Part shown: positions 31,312-31,747 of the stretch, one piece after another
Layout: every line of letters starts with the position of its first letter
Numbering within the stretch: position 1 is the stretch's first letter
Virus record (IMG/VR): IMGVR_UViG_3300017748_000054
Coordinates: 1 to 31,747 of that record
From: a virus
Reading direction: 5' to 3' (one strand)
DNA length: 31,747 nucleotides
Position numbers and translations under genes: made by a program
The notes under the pieces: generated by a model
Told to the model about the DNA's origin: nothing
Databases searched by the model: none
The model's input: only the letters and a program-made list of their open reading frames with translations

Positions 31312-31747
31312 TTAAGCCTCCACAAACACAGAACCGGCCTTAACAAAACCCATTCTAGTAAATAATTTATCTTTTCTTTCTAAGTCACCAGAGAAAATAT
31401 GCCCTAATCTTACTTTTAGTTTAGCATCATTTGCTTGTTTTATATAGTCTACAAGTAAACTTTTTGCTACACCACTAGTTCTTTGGTCTTTAAATACATA
31501 AAACCAAGCATCTGCAATATAATTTTCTTCACTCCACCAGTCTTGAACTATTTGCCCTGCTATTGAACCTTGTATTTTATTATTTTCTACCGCAACTAAT
31601 ACAAGACCTTTATGAATTAACTCGTTGATTTTATTTACTAATTTAGCACTATTTATCTTTGGTACAATCACTTCGGTTTCCTTATGCATACTATCTAACA
31701 TTATAATTAATGCTGATATGTCTAAAACAGTAGCCTTTCTTATTGTC
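31312..31747 (-). CDS. GNAT-family N-acetyltransferase, 5' end cut by window edge
   Basis: The frame stays open to the window edge. Before the internal ATG at 31701 it reads IRKATVLDISALIIMLDSMH, the usual beta1-alpha1 start of a GNAT domain, so the true start lies to the right of the window. Then come LVLVAVENNKIQGSIAGQIV, the acetyl-CoA loop region KDQRTSGVAKSLLVDYI (Q/RxxGxA-like) and LFTRMGFVKAGSVF. GNATs acetylate small molecules or proteins. In phages they are often found in late operons, with unknown targets. It precedes three virion-type genes. Confidence 0.82.
   Translation of the reverse strand, partial: TIRKATVLDISALIIMLDSMHKETEVIVPKINSAKLVNKINELIHKGLVLVAVENNKIQGSIAGQIVQDWWSEENYIADAWFYVFKDQRTSGVAKSLLVDYIKQANDAKLKVRLGHIFSGDLERKDKLFTRMGFVKAGSVFVEA

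Noticed and set aside
1-31747. tRNA genes, CRISPR arrays, insertion sequences, integrase
   Set aside because: I looked for cloverleaf-like TTCGAAT-type arms, regularly spaced repeats, and transposase or integrase motifs by eye and found none that hold up.

Overview
The window is a strongly AT-rich stretch of a tailed double-stranded DNA phage. It carries small and large terminase subunits, a P22/N4-type portal, several large virion-type proteins, a SleB-type endolysin, a T7 gp4-like primase-helicase and an ERF-type recombination cassette. I see no tRNA, rRNA, CRISPR array, insertion sequence or integrase. The base composition, the very dense packing (most junctions overlap by 1-14 nt) and several tiny lysine-rich cargo proteins of a kind familiar from marine phages suggest an oceanic phage, possibly one infecting an AT-rich alphaproteobacterium such as SAR11. 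The host is inference. Both ends are cut inside genes, and no major capsid, tail-tube or DNA polymerase gene is visible, so this is only part of the genome.

Layout. (1) 1-471, plus strand: the end of one small gene, a second small gene and a rho-independent terminator. (2) 551-17801, minus strand, read right to left: a Cro-like regulator, a DUF1064 nuclease, a winged-helix replication protein, the primase-helicase, a small unknown protein, the endolysin, a ParB-domain protein, a TET-associated-type glycosyltransferase, TerS, TerL, portal, a repeat-containing acidic protein, a 414-aa protein, a cluster of small basic or acidic proteins, a 970-aa polyvalent protein, and a 426-aa protein with an internal twin-arginine-like motif. 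(3) 17802-17907: a divergent control region in which an inverted repeat overlaps both candidate promoters, beside the regulator gene. (4) 17908-25487, plus strand: a RecB/Cas4-like nuclease, an ERF annealing protein, an SSB-like protein with an acidic tail, HTH and HNH proteins, then accessory genes (two zinc-ribbon proteins, a protein with an AcrVA2-like C-terminal motif, a DUF932-like protein, a lipoprotein) punctuated by promoters, a terminator and a structured intergenic RNA candidate. (5) 25561-31747, minus strand: two small membrane proteins, three large virion or DNA-ejection-type proteins and a GNAT acetyltransferase cut by the window edge.

Working model. The divergent region at 17.8 kb looks like the regulatory switch. 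The rightward operon supplies recombination and host-takeover functions. The leftward operon runs from regulation and replication into DNA modification, packaging and virion genes. A second leftward late block enters from the right edge. The ParB/glycosyltransferase pair directly upstream of the terminase genes makes DNA-base hypermodification the most interesting functional proposal. The 970-aa polyvalent protein and the small basic proteins near the portal are candidates for proteins delivered with the DNA.
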